Assembly: GCA_023404495.1 (NCBI GenBank)
Contig: JAEYBE010000020.1
Location: 1 to 64,000, forward strand
Direction of reading: 5' to 3'
DNA length: 64,000 nucleotides
Source of the DNA: Actinomycetes bacterium
GTDB lineage: Bacteria; Actinomycetota; Thermoleophilia; Solirubrobacterales; JACPNS01
Shown: piece by piece, positions 16,351-24,836 of the stretch
Numbering within the stretch: the first letter of the stretch is position 1
Layout of the letters: each line of letters starts with the position of its first letter
Notes under the pieces: model-generated
The model's database searches: none
Told to the model about the DNA's origin: nothing
Seen by the model: the letters and a program-made list of their open reading frames with translations, nothing else
Position numbers and translations under genes: made by a program

Positions 16351-16870
16351 TTTGCTTTTCAGCCTCCTCACGCTGCTCCCTGAGCGACTTGATGTCGGGA
16401 GCCTCCGGCATCTGAATGCGGGCCATCGCCCGGATCAAGAACCAGAACAATACGGAAAAGATCGCGATGATCGCCAGAAACAGCAGCGCAACCCAGGCGC
16501 TGGACGCCCGCAGCAGGGCGAGTGTCATGACGATCACCTGCAGCCCGAGGATTGTCTGAAAGCCGAGCACGGCCCAGTACTTGGCTTTCCACATGCCCCA
16601 GGACGCGACGAGCAACACGGCGCTGATCAGAAAGGACTGGGTGATTTCGCGACTGCGATCGACCCCCGTCGCGTGATCGGCCAGCAAGAACGTGGCGAAA
16701 TTGCCGATCGCGAGCAACAGAGCGAGCACCGACGCGATCGTGACTGCCAGCGGACGCTCCCCCGGCTCAAGCGGCTCCAGCGAATCGCGGACTGCCTGGC
16801 TCTTCTCCTCGCTGCGCGATCGCGCTCCTGCATACGCGGCGGAGCCGGACTCTTTTTGTTCGTCGTTCAC
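16343..16870 (-). CDS. four-helix membrane protein, hypothetical
   Basis: 175 residues. The N-terminal 40 residues are charged; hydrophobic segments at about 42-63, 78-96, 104-122 and 127-147; a charged C-terminal tail (KSLREQREEAEKQNG) is probably cytoplasmic. It overlaps argF by 4 bp and lpd by 8 bp, so it is in the argF-lpd transcription unit. No family recognised. Confidence 0.75.
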   Translation of the reverse strand: MNDEQKESGSAAYAGARSRSEEKSQAVRDSLEPLEPGERPLAVTIASVLALLLAIGNFATFLLADHATGVDRSREITQSFLISAVLLVASWGMWKAKYWAVLGFQTILGLQVIVMTLALLRASSAWVALLFLAIIAIFSVLFWFLIRAMARIQMPEAPDIKSLREQREEAEKQNG

Positions 16871-17784
16871 TGAATCACGAACTCGAGCAACGCCTTCTGC
16901 ACATGCAGCCGGTTCTCGGCCTGGTCGAAGACGGCAGACTGCGGTCCGTACAGCACGTCTTCCGTGATCTCCTCACCGACGTGCGCCGGCAAGCAGTGCA
17001 GGGCGATCGCCTCCGACTTTGCGTGCGCCATCAGCTCAGAGGAGAGCTGGAACGGGCTGAGCGCCTGCTTCTTCGCGTCGGAATCGGCGTCACCCATGCT
17101 CACCCACACGTCGGTGTAGACGACGTCTGCCTCCGCTGCGGCCGCCGCGGGATCGTTGGTGAGTTCTATCGCGCCACCGGCTGTTGCGACCGACTCGGCG
17201 AGGGCGACGGCCTCTGGCGCAGGTTCGAAACCCTGGGGCGTGGCCACGGCCACATTCAGGCCCGCCATCGCGCCGAGCACCATCAAGGAGGCCGTGACGT
17301 TGTTGCCATCACCGACGTAGGTCAACTTGCGGCCCTCGATTGTTCCGAAACGCTGCCGGATCGTCAGCAAGTCGGCAAGACCCTGCATCGGATGGTGGTC
17401 GGCGGTGAGCAGGTTGAAGATCGGCACAGTCGCATGCGCGGCCAGATCGACAACCGATTCGTGCGAGCCGGTTCGGATGCCGATCGCGTGCACGAAGCGG
17501 CTGGTGACGAGCGCCGTGTCCTTGATCGACTCGCCGCGCGAGAGCTGCATCGATTCGCCCGAGAGCACCATCGGGTGACCGCCGAGCTCATAGACGGCAA
17601 CCTCGCTGCTCATGCGCGTACGCGTGGACGGGTGCTCGAAGATCAGGGCGACGGTCTTGGCCGCGAGCGCGCCGCGGCGCGCCGCGAGCGTCGCGCGGGC
17701 GTCCTTGAACTGCTGCGCGCGATCGAGAATCGCCGCAAGCTCGGAAGGGCTGATCTCGGCGCCGGTTAGAAAGTGCTTGGGCAC
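16867..17784 (-). CDS. argF: ornithine carbamoyltransferase
   Basis: 305 residues; forms citrulline from ornithine and carbamoyl phosphate. Seen: FEHPSTRTRMS (carbamoyl phosphate loop), HHPMQGLADL (HPxQ), VGDGNNV, DVWVSMG and the ornithine-binding HCLPAH motif. GTG start with a TAGACT hexamer 6 nt upstream. No other arginine genes are in the window; this copy heads a unit with a membrane protein, lpd and a DsbA-like gene. Confidence 0.97.
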   Translation of the reverse strand: MPKHFLTGAEISPSELAAILDRAQQFKDARATLAARRGALAAKTVALIFEHPSTRTRMSSEVAVYELGGHPMVLSGESMQLSRGESIKDTALVTSRFVHAIGIRTGSHESVVDLAAHATVPIFNLLTADHHPMQGLADLLTIRQRFGTIEGRKLTYVGDGNNVTASLMVLGAMAGLNVAVATPQGFEPAPEAVALAESVATAGGAIELTNDPAAAAAEADVVYTDVWVSMGDADSDAKKQALSPFQLSSELMAHAKSEAIALHCLPAHVGEEITEDVLYGPQSAVFDQAENRLHVQKALLEFVIQ

Positions 17785-17831
17785 GGCGTGAGTCTATGTC
17801 GGCGGCGCGGCCTCACGCTAGGGTCGCCGTC

Positions 17832-19313
17832 GTGGCTGAAGACCAGCAAACCCGACCACGTCGCCTGAACAAGGGCGAAGTCGTGGAACTCAGGATCGAC
17901 TCGCTTGCCCACGGCGGAGCCGGGGTCGGCCGCGCCGACGGCTTCGTCGTTTTCGCGCGCGGTGGGCTTCCGGGCGACACCGTGCGAGTCGAGATCACCG
18001 GTGGCAAGAAGCGCTTTGGCGAGGGCCGGGTGATCGAGCTGCTCGAAGCCGGACCCGAACGTGTCCCTGAGCGCGCCCCGCACCCCGGAGCAATGTGGCA
18101 AGCGCTCAGCTACGACGCGCAGCTGTCCGCCAAGGAAGCACAGGTACGTGAATCGCTCGAGCGCTTCGGAGAGTTCGACCTCTCAGGGATCGAGTTCGAC
18201 TCGATCCTGCCGGCCGGCGAGAGCCACGATGACCCGGCGATCTGGAACTACCGCAACAAAGTCGAGTTCAGCTTCGGGCTGACGGAAGAGGGCGAGCTTG
18301 CCCTGGGTTATCACCGGCCCGGCCGTTGGGATCTGATCGAGGACGTCGACGATGTCGTGCTCGCAAGCCAGCGGGCCAATGAGATACGACAGCGGATCAA
18401 AGCCTTCTGCGTGGAGCGAGAGCTCTCGCCGTACGACCCCGACGAGGAGTTCGGATTCCTGCGCAACCTCGTGATCCGCGAGGGGCGAAACACCGGGCAG
18501 ACGATGGTGCGGCTGGTGACCAGCAGCAAGGAGCCGGAGTTCGGCTTTGACACCGCGGGCCTGGTTGAGTCGCTCGGAACGCTCGATCCGCCAGTGACCT
18601 CGATCGTCTGGACCCGCTCGGACAATCCCGGCAACTGGCAGCAGGCCGCCAAGGACAAGACGCTGCTGGGCAAACCTCAGATCGAGGAGGAGATCCTCGG
18701 ACTGAAGTTCCGAATTTCGCCCGACGCCTTTTTTCAGACCAACTCAGCGCAGACCGAGCGGCTCTACTCGACGGCGATCGAATTCGCCGAGCTGTCGGGA
18801 CGCGAGACCGTCTTCGACCTCTACTGCGGCTCGGGCACGATCGGCATCGCGCTGGCCGAATCCGCCGGTCACGTCTACGGAGTCGAGATCGTCGAAGCCG
18901 CGATCGAGGACGCAAAGGCCAACGCGAACCTCAACGGGATCGTCGACGCCGACTTCTTCGCCGGCGACGCGCGGCTCGTTGTCCCTGAATTGATCGAGAA
19001 GGTCGGTCGGCCTGAGGTCGCAATCGTCGACCCACCACGCGCGGGCCTGAGCCAAAAGGTCGTCCGCCGCGTGATGGAAGCCGGGCCCAAGCGGATCGTC
19101 TACGTCTCCTGCAACCCCGACACGCTCGCGCCGAACCTCAAGCAGATGGCCGAGAGTGGTTATCGCCTGCGCCGCGTGCGCCCGGTCGATATGTTCCCGC
19201 ACACGCCACATATCGAGACCGTCGCGGTGCTGGATCTGGAGGACGACGCGAAGCGTCTTGCGGTGATCGAGGCGCGCATTGAAGAGCGGCGCGCCAAGCA
19301 GCAGAGGCGCTAG
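17832..19313 (+). CDS. RlmD/TrmA-type tRNA/rRNA uracil-C5 methyltransferase
   Basis: 493 residues. N-terminal TRAM domain (LNKGEVVELRIDSLAHGG...), then a Rossmann SAM-binding domain (VFDLYCGSGTIGIALA), IVDPPRAGL, and the catalytic Cys in VYVSCNPDTLAPN. The stretch that normally carries the 4Fe-4S Cys ligands reads RAPHPGAMWQALSYDAQL, with no Cys, so the cluster is apparently lost. The GTG at 17832 is preferred over ATG 17796 because TAGGGT lies 7 nt upstream. Divergent from argF by 47 bp. Whether the target is 23S rRNA or tRNA cannot be read from sequence. Confidence 0.92.
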   Translation: MAEDQQTRPRRLNKGEVVELRIDSLAHGGAGVGRADGFVVFARGGLPGDTVRVEITGGKKRFGEGRVIELLEAGPERVPERAPHPGAMWQALSYDAQLSAKEAQVRESLERFGEFDLSGIEFDSILPAGESHDDPAIWNYRNKVEFSFGLTEEGELALGYHRPGRWDLIEDVDDVVLASQRANEIRQRIKAFCVERELSPYDPDEEFGFLRNLVIREGRNTGQTMVRLVTSSKEPEFGFDTAGLVESLGTLDPPVTSIVWTRSDNPGNWQQAAKDKTLLGKPQIEEEILGLKFRISPDAFFQTNSAQTERLYSTAIEFAELSGRETVFDLYCGSGTIGIALAESAGHVYGVEIVEAAIEDAKANANLNGIVDADFFAGDARLVVPELIEKVGRPEVAIVDPPRAGLSQKVVRRVMEAGPKRIVYVSCNPDTLAPNLKQMAESGYRLRRVRPVDMFPHTPHIETVAVLDLEDDAKRLAVIEARIEERRAKQQRR

Positions 19314-19323
19314 TCTCCGGTAA

Positions 19324-19351
19324 ATGACCATGGTAATATGACCATGGTCAT
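19324..19351. promoter_or_regulatory. tandem palindromic operator of phd-vapC
   Basis: Two adjacent 14-bp units, ATGACCATGGTAAT (19324-19337) and the perfect palindrome ATGACCATGGTCAT (19338-19351), abut with no gap. A TAATAT hexamer (19334-19339) overlaps both. Binding here by the antitoxin would block its own promoter and start codon. Confidence 0.75.
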
Positions 19352-19607
19352 GTACGACGATTCGATCACTGCCACCAAGGCCAAGGCGACATTCCTGGCC
19401 CTGCTTGAAGAGGTCGCGCGCAGCGGCCGACCGGTCACGGTGACCAAGCACGGAAAGCCCGTGGCGGACATCGTCCCCCACGCCCACGAGGAGCCATACG
19501 ACCTCGCCGCGACCAGCCGCCAGCTCGTCAGCGACGAGGAGTTCCTCTCGCCGCTGCCCGGTGCCTACGAAGTATCCGACACAGACCCCCTGATTCACCC
19601 CGAGTGA
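19338..19607 (+). CDS. Phd/YefM family antitoxin
   Basis: Up to 89 residues. Seen: ITATKAKATFLALLEEVARSG and PVTVTKHGKPVADIVP, the Phd/YefM DNA-binding core; the C-terminal half is acidic and should wrap the toxin. Three in-frame ATGs at 19338, 19344 and 19350 all lie inside the operator; the third (MYDDSITATKAK) fits the family N-terminus best and sits 10 nt after the TAATAT hexamer. The stop overlaps the toxin start. Confidence 0.9.
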   Translation: MTMVMYDDSITATKAKATFLALLEEVARSGRPVTVTKHGKPVADIVPHAHEEPYDLAATSRQLVSDEEFLSPLPGAYEVSDTDPLIHPE

Positions 19608-19990
19608 TCGTCCTCGACACCCACGCCTGGTACTGGTGGGCCGCACGTCTCCCGCAGCTTTCGGATTCCGCCAGGCAGATGATCGATCGCGCGCAGACGA
19701 TCTGCATCTCCAGTTACTCAGTCATGGAGCTTGCGCGGCTTGAACATCACGGCCGCGTCGAGTTCGACCGGCGAGATTGGCGCCAGCGAGCGCTTCGCTT
19801 CGACCCGCGGATCATGGAAATCCCGATGGACCACCGGATCGCCGAGCGCGCGGTAGGTCTGCTTGCGAAAGGGCTGACTGGCGACCCGGCCGATCAAGTC
19901 ATCCTCGCCACCGCGGGCCAACTCGGTGCAACGCTCATCACCAAGGATCGCGTGCTGCGCGAGTTCGCCCCGAGTCAGACGGCTTGGTAG
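19604..19990 (+). CDS. vapC: VapC-like PIN-domain toxin
   Basis: 128 residues. Acidic PIN triad/tetrad visible: Asp5 (VLDTHAW), Glu42 (SVMELARL), Asp97 (DPADQVILATA) and Asp115 (TKDRVLREF), all intact, so likely an active Mg-dependent ribonuclease. Starts at a GTG overlapping the antitoxin stop by 4 bp (GTGA), giving translational coupling. Confidence 0.93.
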   Translation: MIVLDTHAWYWWAARLPQLSDSARQMIDRAQTICISSYSVMELARLEHHGRVEFDRRDWRQRALRFDPRIMEIPMDHRIAERAVGLLAKGLTGDPADQVILATAGQLGATLITKDRVLREFAPSQTAW

Positions 19991-20008
19991 GCAGCGGAGC
20001 CGACCGCG

Positions 20009-21121
20009 TCAGCGGTCCAGTGCGTGAGCCGGCTTACGATCGTCGGGGCGCGGACCGGAGGTCGGCAAGGTGAACGTGAAATTTGCACCTCCAGCTGAAT
20101 TGTTGGCAGCGCTGATCGTCCCGCCGTGGGCCTCGACGAGTCCTCGCGCGATCGCCAGGCCCAGGCCTGAGCCGGGGGTCGAACGCGCAGCATCCCCTCG
20201 GAAGAACTGATCGAACACACGAGCGCGCGTCGCCTCGTCGAGCCCCTCTCCCTCGTCGTCGACGGTTACGCGCAATGCGTCGTCGACGTGCTCGGCCTTC
20301 AACGAGACTGCGCCATCAGATGGTGTGTGCCTCAGAGCGTTGATCAATAAATTCATAACCACTCGCTCGACCTTCTCCGGCGCGCAGTAGATCGTGCGCT
20401 CCGGCTGATCGACCTCGGTCGTCAAGCGCACACCGGCCGCCTCGGCCTCGCTGCTGAAGCCGCGTACGCAGGACGCGATCAGATCGCCTACGCGAACCTC
20501 GTCGTAGCGCAACTGCAACGCGGCCGCGTCGATCATCGCGAGCTCAAACAGGTCGTCGACCAGTTGAGTGAGCCGAGAAACTTGGTCCTGGAGTCCGGAC
20601 AAGTACTCCTCTGGCGTTGAGACGCCGTCCTCGATCGCTTCGAGCATCGCCTGCATCGATGCCAGCGGCGTGCGCAGGTCGTGACTGGCCCACGCCACGA
20701 GCTGACGACGAGCGTCAAACAACGACTCGACGGAGTCAGCCATCGTGTTGAACGACTCGGCGAGCTCATCAGTTTCCGCCACCCCCAGTTTCTCGGCCCG
20801 CGCGCTGAAGTCGCCGGCGGCGATCTCGTGCGCCGTAGCGCTGAGCGAGTCGATCGGCTCTGTGATTCCTCGCAGCAGGAGGATTGCGGCCCCGAGCGCC
20901 ACGAGGGTCGTGCCGACCACCACCGCCATCACGACGAGGTCGTGCTCGGATTCGAACATGATCAGTCCGCTCGCGACCATCGCGATCAGCGGCAACGCCG
21001 CCGTAACGAGCAGGGCGCCGATCGTCCGGGCGCGAATCGAGCGCATTCGCATCACAACAGCGGTCGCCGTCAGTCCGGCGAGGAGCGCAAGCACAAGCAC
21101 GATGGCCGCCAGCTCGATCAT
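20009..21121 (-). CDS. two-component sensor histidine kinase
   Basis: 370 residues. Two to three N-terminal membrane segments (about 2-24, 33-54, 61-84) with almost no external loop, then HAMP (about 84-138), HisKA with His147 in WASHDLRTPLASM, N-box NLLINALRHT, G1 VDDEGEGLD and G2 GSGLGLAIARG. The lack of an extracellular domain suggests it senses in or near the membrane. Start overlaps the response regulator stop by 4 bp. Confidence 0.95.
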   Translation of the reverse strand: MIELAAIVLVLALLAGLTATAVVMRMRSIRARTIGALLVTAALPLIAMVASGLIMFESEHDLVVMAVVVGTTLVALGAAILLLRGITEPIDSLSATAHEIAAGDFSARAEKLGVAETDELAESFNTMADSVESLFDARRQLVAWASHDLRTPLASMQAMLEAIEDGVSTPEEYLSGLQDQVSRLTQLVDDLFELAMIDAAALQLRYDEVRVGDLIASCVRGFSSEAEAAGVRLTTEVDQPERTIYCAPEKVERVVMNLLINALRHTPSDGAVSLKAEHVDDALRVTVDDEGEGLDEATRARVFDQFFRGDAARSTPGSGLGLAIARGLVEAHGGTISAANNSAGGANFTFTLPTSGPRPDDRKPAHALDR

Positions 21122-21849
21122 TGGTCAAACCTGTACCCGTGGCCCCAGACCGTCTGCAGATAGCGCGGCTTCGACGGATCTGGCTCGATCTTCTCCCTGA
21201 GCCGGCGCACATGAACCGAAACGGTCCCGGTGTCGAAAGCGGCCTGGTAGCCCCAGACCCGGGCCATCAACTGGTCGCGCGAGAAGACCTCTCCCGGGTG
21301 ACGCACGAGAAACTCCAACAGGTCGAACTCGCGGGTGGTCAGCTTCAACTGCCGGCCTCCGCGCTGGGCCTCGCGCGAGACTGGATTGATCTCGACATCG
21401 GCAAACTTGAGCGGCTCGCGTGCGCTCGGGGACGACGCATCTTCGGCACCGGTTGCGCCAGACCGGCGCAATACGCTGCGGACGCGCGCCGCGAGTTCTC
21501 GCGGCGAGAACGGCTTTCCGAGGTAGTCGTCGGCGCCCAGTTCGAGACCGACGATCCGATCGGTCTCCTCGCTGCGCGCAGTCAACATGATCACCGGTAG
21601 ATTTCCGCGCTGGCGAATCCAGGCGCAGAGTTCGAGTCCGCTGATGTAGGGCAACATCAGGTCAAGCACCACCAGCGACAGGTCGTCGCCGTGAGTCTCG
21701 ATCAGCTCGCGTGCGGCCGCGCCGTCGGCCGCTTGCAACGTGCCGAATCCGTCACGTTCGAGATACCGCACAACGACATCCCGCACGATTTCCTCATCGT
21801 CGACAACGAGCACGGTCTGCGTTGCGCCCGGTTCGCGCAAACTCGGCAC
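21118..21849 (-). CDS. OmpR/PhoB-type response regulator
   Basis: 243 residues from GTG 21849 (an upstream in-frame GTG is at 21879). Receiver domain begins TVLVVDDEEIVRDV; phospho-acceptor Asp in VVLDLMLPYISG; Lys in DDYLGKPFSPREL; C-terminal winged helix with LTTREFDLLEFLVRHPGEVFSRDQL and VSVHVRRLREKIEPDP. GTG 21849 is preferred because TACGAT (21857-21862 on this strand) is 7 nt upstream, implying its own leaderless promoter in addition to read-through from the DipZ-like gene. Confidence 0.93.
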   Translation of the reverse strand: MPSLREPGATQTVLVVDDEEIVRDVVVRYLERDGFGTLQAADGAAARELIETHGDDLSLVVLDLMLPYISGLELCAWIRQRGNLPVIMLTARSEETDRIVGLELGADDYLGKPFSPRELAARVRSVLRRSGATGAEDASSPSAREPLKFADVEINPVSREAQRGGRQLKLTTREFDLLEFLVRHPGEVFSRDQLMARVWGYQAAFDTGTVSVHVRRLREKIEPDPSKPRYLQTVWGHGYRFDQ

Positions 21850-21889
21850 AGGATCAATCGTATTTGTTTGGCCGTACACGCGCGACCGC

Positions 21890-23668
21890 TCACCCGAATG
21901 TGAAGGCGTAGCCGGAGACGCCGCGCGCGAATCTCAGCGTCACCCGATGGTTCTCCGCCCGGGGGAACACCGCAAGCGAGTAGAGGCGCTGCTTTGAAAC
22001 TCGCACGTAGCCACCGCGAACGTCGGACCCCGATGCCTGGGCACTGATCGGACGCCCGTCCACCTCCACGGCGACCCGTCGAGGTCTGCCGGGCGAGCTG
22101 AGGACCAGATAGACGCGCCGCGCGCGGATGTCGGCGTGGATCCGAGACCCAGCCCCAGCAGCGCGTGCGTACTGATCGGCGATCTTCCACCGCCCGATGA
22201 ACCGAAAGGCGTCCTCGCCGCCCCCGGCCGCACCCGCCGGATATGTATGCGTGCCCGGCGTGATCGGACCGTTGGACCAGCCGTCGGCGCGCGCGGCCCC
22301 GAGATAAGTCTCACGGGTGACCGGCTCGTCGGACGGTCGAACGACACCGGATGTGCGCGTCGCATCGCCCAGCTTGCGCTTGCCGGTCTCTGCGAGCAAC
22401 GAGCGAATCTGCTGCTCGGTCTTCTCGTATTCGCCCTCGCCGAAATGTGTCGCACGCACTCGACCCTTGGAATCAACTAGATAGTGCGCTGGCCAGTACT
22501 GATTTGCGTAGTTGTCCCAAGTCCGGTACGCGTTGTCCTGCGCGACGGGGTATTCAATGCCCGCCTGCTTGACCGCCGCTTGGACGTTGCCCGCTGATCG
22601 CTCAAATGCGAACTCCGGCGTGTGCACGCCGACGATCACGAGGCCGTCGTCCCGGTACTTGCGGTCCCAGGCCCTCAGGTACGGCTGCGTTCGAATGCAG
22701 TTGATGCACGTGTAGGTCCAAAAGTCGACAAGCACGACTTTGCCTCGAAGCTGCGCGAGGGTCAGCCGCTCGCCACCGGGGGTGTTGAACCACTCCTGGG
22801 TGCCGACGATTTCCGGTGCCGTGCCCAGCACCGGGAGTGAAGAGCGCACTCCCGGCTGCGACTCGATTTCACGTTCCCGCTGGGCGAGTTCGTTGCTTGA
22901 TCCGCGCGCACGATCAAGGTCGTCCCGCACAGCTTCCGACTGCTCGAGCTTCCCGGTCGGATTGACGAGTGAAGACGGCAGCCCACTCGCGATCGCGGTC
23001 TGAAAGCGCGTGTCGAGATTCGCGAACATCGCCACGGCGACAAACACCATCGCCAGACCCATCGCGTACTGGATCCGTTGGCTGCGCGAGATCAGCGGAC
23101 CGATCAAGCGACGTCCGCCGACCATCAGGGCAAGGAACGTCGCTGCCGAGCCAAGCCCGTATGCCAACGCGACGACCAGGCGCTGCGTTGAGTACGGCTG
23201 CGCGGCCGTAGCCGTGATCACCCCGGCAAGGATCGGCCCGGCGCAAGGCGCATAAACGAAGCCCAGTCCGCTACCGATGAGGAAGCCAGACCAAAATCCC
23301 TCCTTACCTTCAGCCAGTTCCTGAGTCGTCCCGGCAACTTTGCCGGCGCCACGTGAAGTCAACCGGCTGAGCTGGAACTCGACCCAGTCGCCCGCGCGCG
23401 GAAGCAGCAACGACAGTCCGAACACCAGCAACACGGCGATCGCGAACGTGCGGATCAATCCATCCGGGAGGCCGAGCGCGCTGATCACGTAGACCAGAAG
23501 CACGACCGCGAGCGTGAACGACGCGGCCAGCCCGGCGGCGATCCCAAGCGGCCGCCTGCGGCCCCCGGTGACGCCGGCCGCAAATACGACAGGAAGTACC
23601 GGGAGCGCGCAGGGCGAGACGGCTGTTGCCGCCCCGGCCAAGAACGCGAGTGCGATCAGAAGAACCAC
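21890..23668 (-). CDS. DipZ-like CcdA-thioredoxin fusion protein
   Basis: 592 residues. N-terminal CcdA/DsbD transmembrane domain (about 1-220) with the two conserved Cys in SPCALPVLP (Cys20) and YAPCAGPI (Cys142); periplasm-like side TlpA/redoxin domain (about 275-430) with WTYTCINC (Cys321/Cys324); C-terminal beta-rich domain (about 450-592) as in mycobacterial DipZ. It should carry electrons from cytoplasmic thioredoxin across the membrane to outside substrates. It follows two Cys-containing secreted proteins and precedes a two-component system, all on one strand with short gaps (18 and 10 bp). Confidence 0.92.
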   Translation of the reverse strand: MVLLIALAFLAGAATAVSPCALPVLPVVFAAGVTGGRRRPLGIAAGLAASFTLAVVLLVYVISALGLPDGLIRTFAIAVLLVFGLSLLLPRAGDWVEFQLSRLTSRGAGKVAGTTQELAEGKEGFWSGFLIGSGLGFVYAPCAGPILAGVITATAAQPYSTQRLVVALAYGLGSAATFLALMVGGRRLIGPLISRSQRIQYAMGLAMVFVAVAMFANLDTRFQTAIASGLPSSLVNPTGKLEQSEAVRDDLDRARGSSNELAQREREIESQPGVRSSLPVLGTAPEIVGTQEWFNTPGGERLTLAQLRGKVVLVDFWTYTCINCIRTQPYLRAWDRKYRDDGLVIVGVHTPEFAFERSAGNVQAAVKQAGIEYPVAQDNAYRTWDNYANQYWPAHYLVDSKGRVRATHFGEGEYEKTEQQIRSLLAETGKRKLGDATRTSGVVRPSDEPVTRETYLGAARADGWSNGPITPGTHTYPAGAAGGGEDAFRFIGRWKIADQYARAAGAGSRIHADIRARRVYLVLSSPGRPRRVAVEVDGRPISAQASGSDVRGGYVRVSKQRLYSLAVFPRAENHRVTLRFARGVSGYAFTFG

Positions 23669-23686
23669 TGGCAGACGAAGCGAGCG

Positions 23687-24139
23687 TCAGCCGCGCTTCT
23701 TGATCGCGTGTCCGCGCGCGTTCATCACGTACCAGAGGCCACCGAACTCGAAGACTCCCTGGCAGAGCACCTGATTGGCACGGGTTTCGTCGACGTAGTA
23801 GTAGAGCGGGTGCCCGTTGTACGTGACCTGCGTTTTTCCGCTGCGGCGGCGTGTGGTGCCGAGCTTGGACTGGCGCGCGCCTCCGCGCGCCCTCGGCTCG
23901 CCTTTGGTCAGCACCGGCGGCCACTCTTTTGCGCATTCGCCGTAGCACCGGCTGGTCGACGAACGCTCTTTCGTGAACAGATATATCGAGCGGCCACGGC
24001 TGTCCTGCAGGATCGATCCGTATGGACTCACCTTGCCCGTTTTGATTACGCGGCCTGTCGCCGCCGAGGCAGTACCCGCAGCCGCGAGTGCAGACAGCAC
24101 TACGAGTGTGGCTGCGAGCGAAATCAGCTTGAGCTTCAT
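23687..24139 (-). CDS. secreted COG4315-type protein (Yx(FWY)xxD repeat), paralogue A
   Basis: 150 residues. Signal peptide (about 1-26, ending TASAATG) without a lipobox Cys. Two related repeats: YGSILQDSRGRSIYLFTKE and HPLYYYVDE; conserved CYGECAKEWPPVL (C-x3-C) and a later Cys in QVLCQGV. COG4315 proteins are widespread secreted or lipid-anchored proteins of unclear function. RBS-like GAGGAAGAG precedes the ATG. About half identical by eye to its upstream neighbour. Confidence 0.88.
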   Translation of the reverse strand: MKLKLISLAATLVVLSALAAAGTASAATGRVIKTGKVSPYGSILQDSRGRSIYLFTKERSSTSRCYGECAKEWPPVLTKGEPRARGGARQSKLGTTRRRSGKTQVTYNGHPLYYYVDETRANQVLCQGVFEFGGLWYVMNARGHAIKKRG

Positions 24140-24162
24140 GGTCTCTTCCTCGCCCTTTGGGT

Positions 24163-24735
24163 CTAGCTGCTGGTGATCGCGTCGCCAGACTTGTCGATCA
24201 CGTACCAGATGCCGCCGAACTCATTGACTGCCTGGCAGAGCACCTGGTTTGCAGGCTCGTCGACGTAGTAGTAGAGAGGATGGCCGTTGTAGGTGACTTG
24301 GGTCCCTCCACCCTTGCGCTTGGTGGTTCCGAGCTTCTTCGCGTCAACGCCACCGCCCGCGACCGGGTCGCCCTTGGTCAGCACCGGAGGCCACGCGTCT
24401 GCGCATTCGCCGTAGCACTCGCTCTTCTCCGAACTTTCCTTGGTGAAGAGGTAGATCGTGCGGCCCTTGCTGTCCTGCAGGATCTTGCCGAACGGGCTGA
24501 CGCTTCCGAGCTTGATTTTCTTGCCGTCGGCCTTCATAGCTTCGTCAGCCTTCATCGCGGCAGCGTCCTTGTCAGCCATCTTGTCCTGCATGGCATCGCC
24601 GGTCATGCCGGTCGCTTCCTTTGCTTTGGATTCGGAAGCGGCGGTGCTGTTGTCGTTTGATCCGCACCCCGCAACCACCAGCGCCAGGAGCGCGGCAAGG
24701 ACGAGTATCGAAACGTTTCGGACTGAGAACTTCAA
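24163..24735 (-). CDS. COG4315-type lipoprotein, paralogue B
   Basis: 190 residues from a TTG start with AAAGG 6 nt upstream. Lipobox VAGC (Cys about 24), then a low-complexity Ala/Lys/Met/Asp linker (KADEAMKADGKK) acting as a spacer from the membrane, then the same domain as paralogue A: FGKILQDSKGRTIYLFTKE, CYGECADAWPPVL, HPLYYYVDE. Met-rich linker (MTGDAMQDKMADKDAAAM) could bind soft metals, which is speculation. First gene of the five-gene set with DipZ-like protein and the two-component system. Confidence 0.88.
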   Translation of the reverse strand: MKFSVRNVSILVLAALLALVVAGCGSNDNSTAASESKAKEATGMTGDAMQDKMADKDAAAMKADEAMKADGKKIKLGSVSPFGKILQDSKGRTIYLFTKESSEKSECYGECADAWPPVLTKGDPVAGGGVDAKKLGTTKRKGGGTQVTYNGHPLYYYVDEPANQVLCQAVNEFGGIWYVIDKSGDAITSS

Positions 24736-24806
24736 GATGTGCCTTTCGCTTGGAGACGGAGTACGCAGACCATCTTCTCCCCTGGGGCACGAAAATTCTT
24801 GAACAG

Positions 24807-24826
24807 TTCCTTACGGATTCGTTACG
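24807..24826. promoter_or_regulatory. direct repeat, candidate response-regulator site
   Basis: TTCCTTACG (24807-24815) and TTCGTTACG (24818-24826) are 9-mers with 11-bp spacing, on the same helix face, about 75 bp upstream of the lipoprotein start. This is the geometry bound by PhoB/OmpR-type dimers, and one such regulator is encoded in this gene set. Confidence 0.5.
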
Positions 24827-24836
24827 CGAGTCGCGT

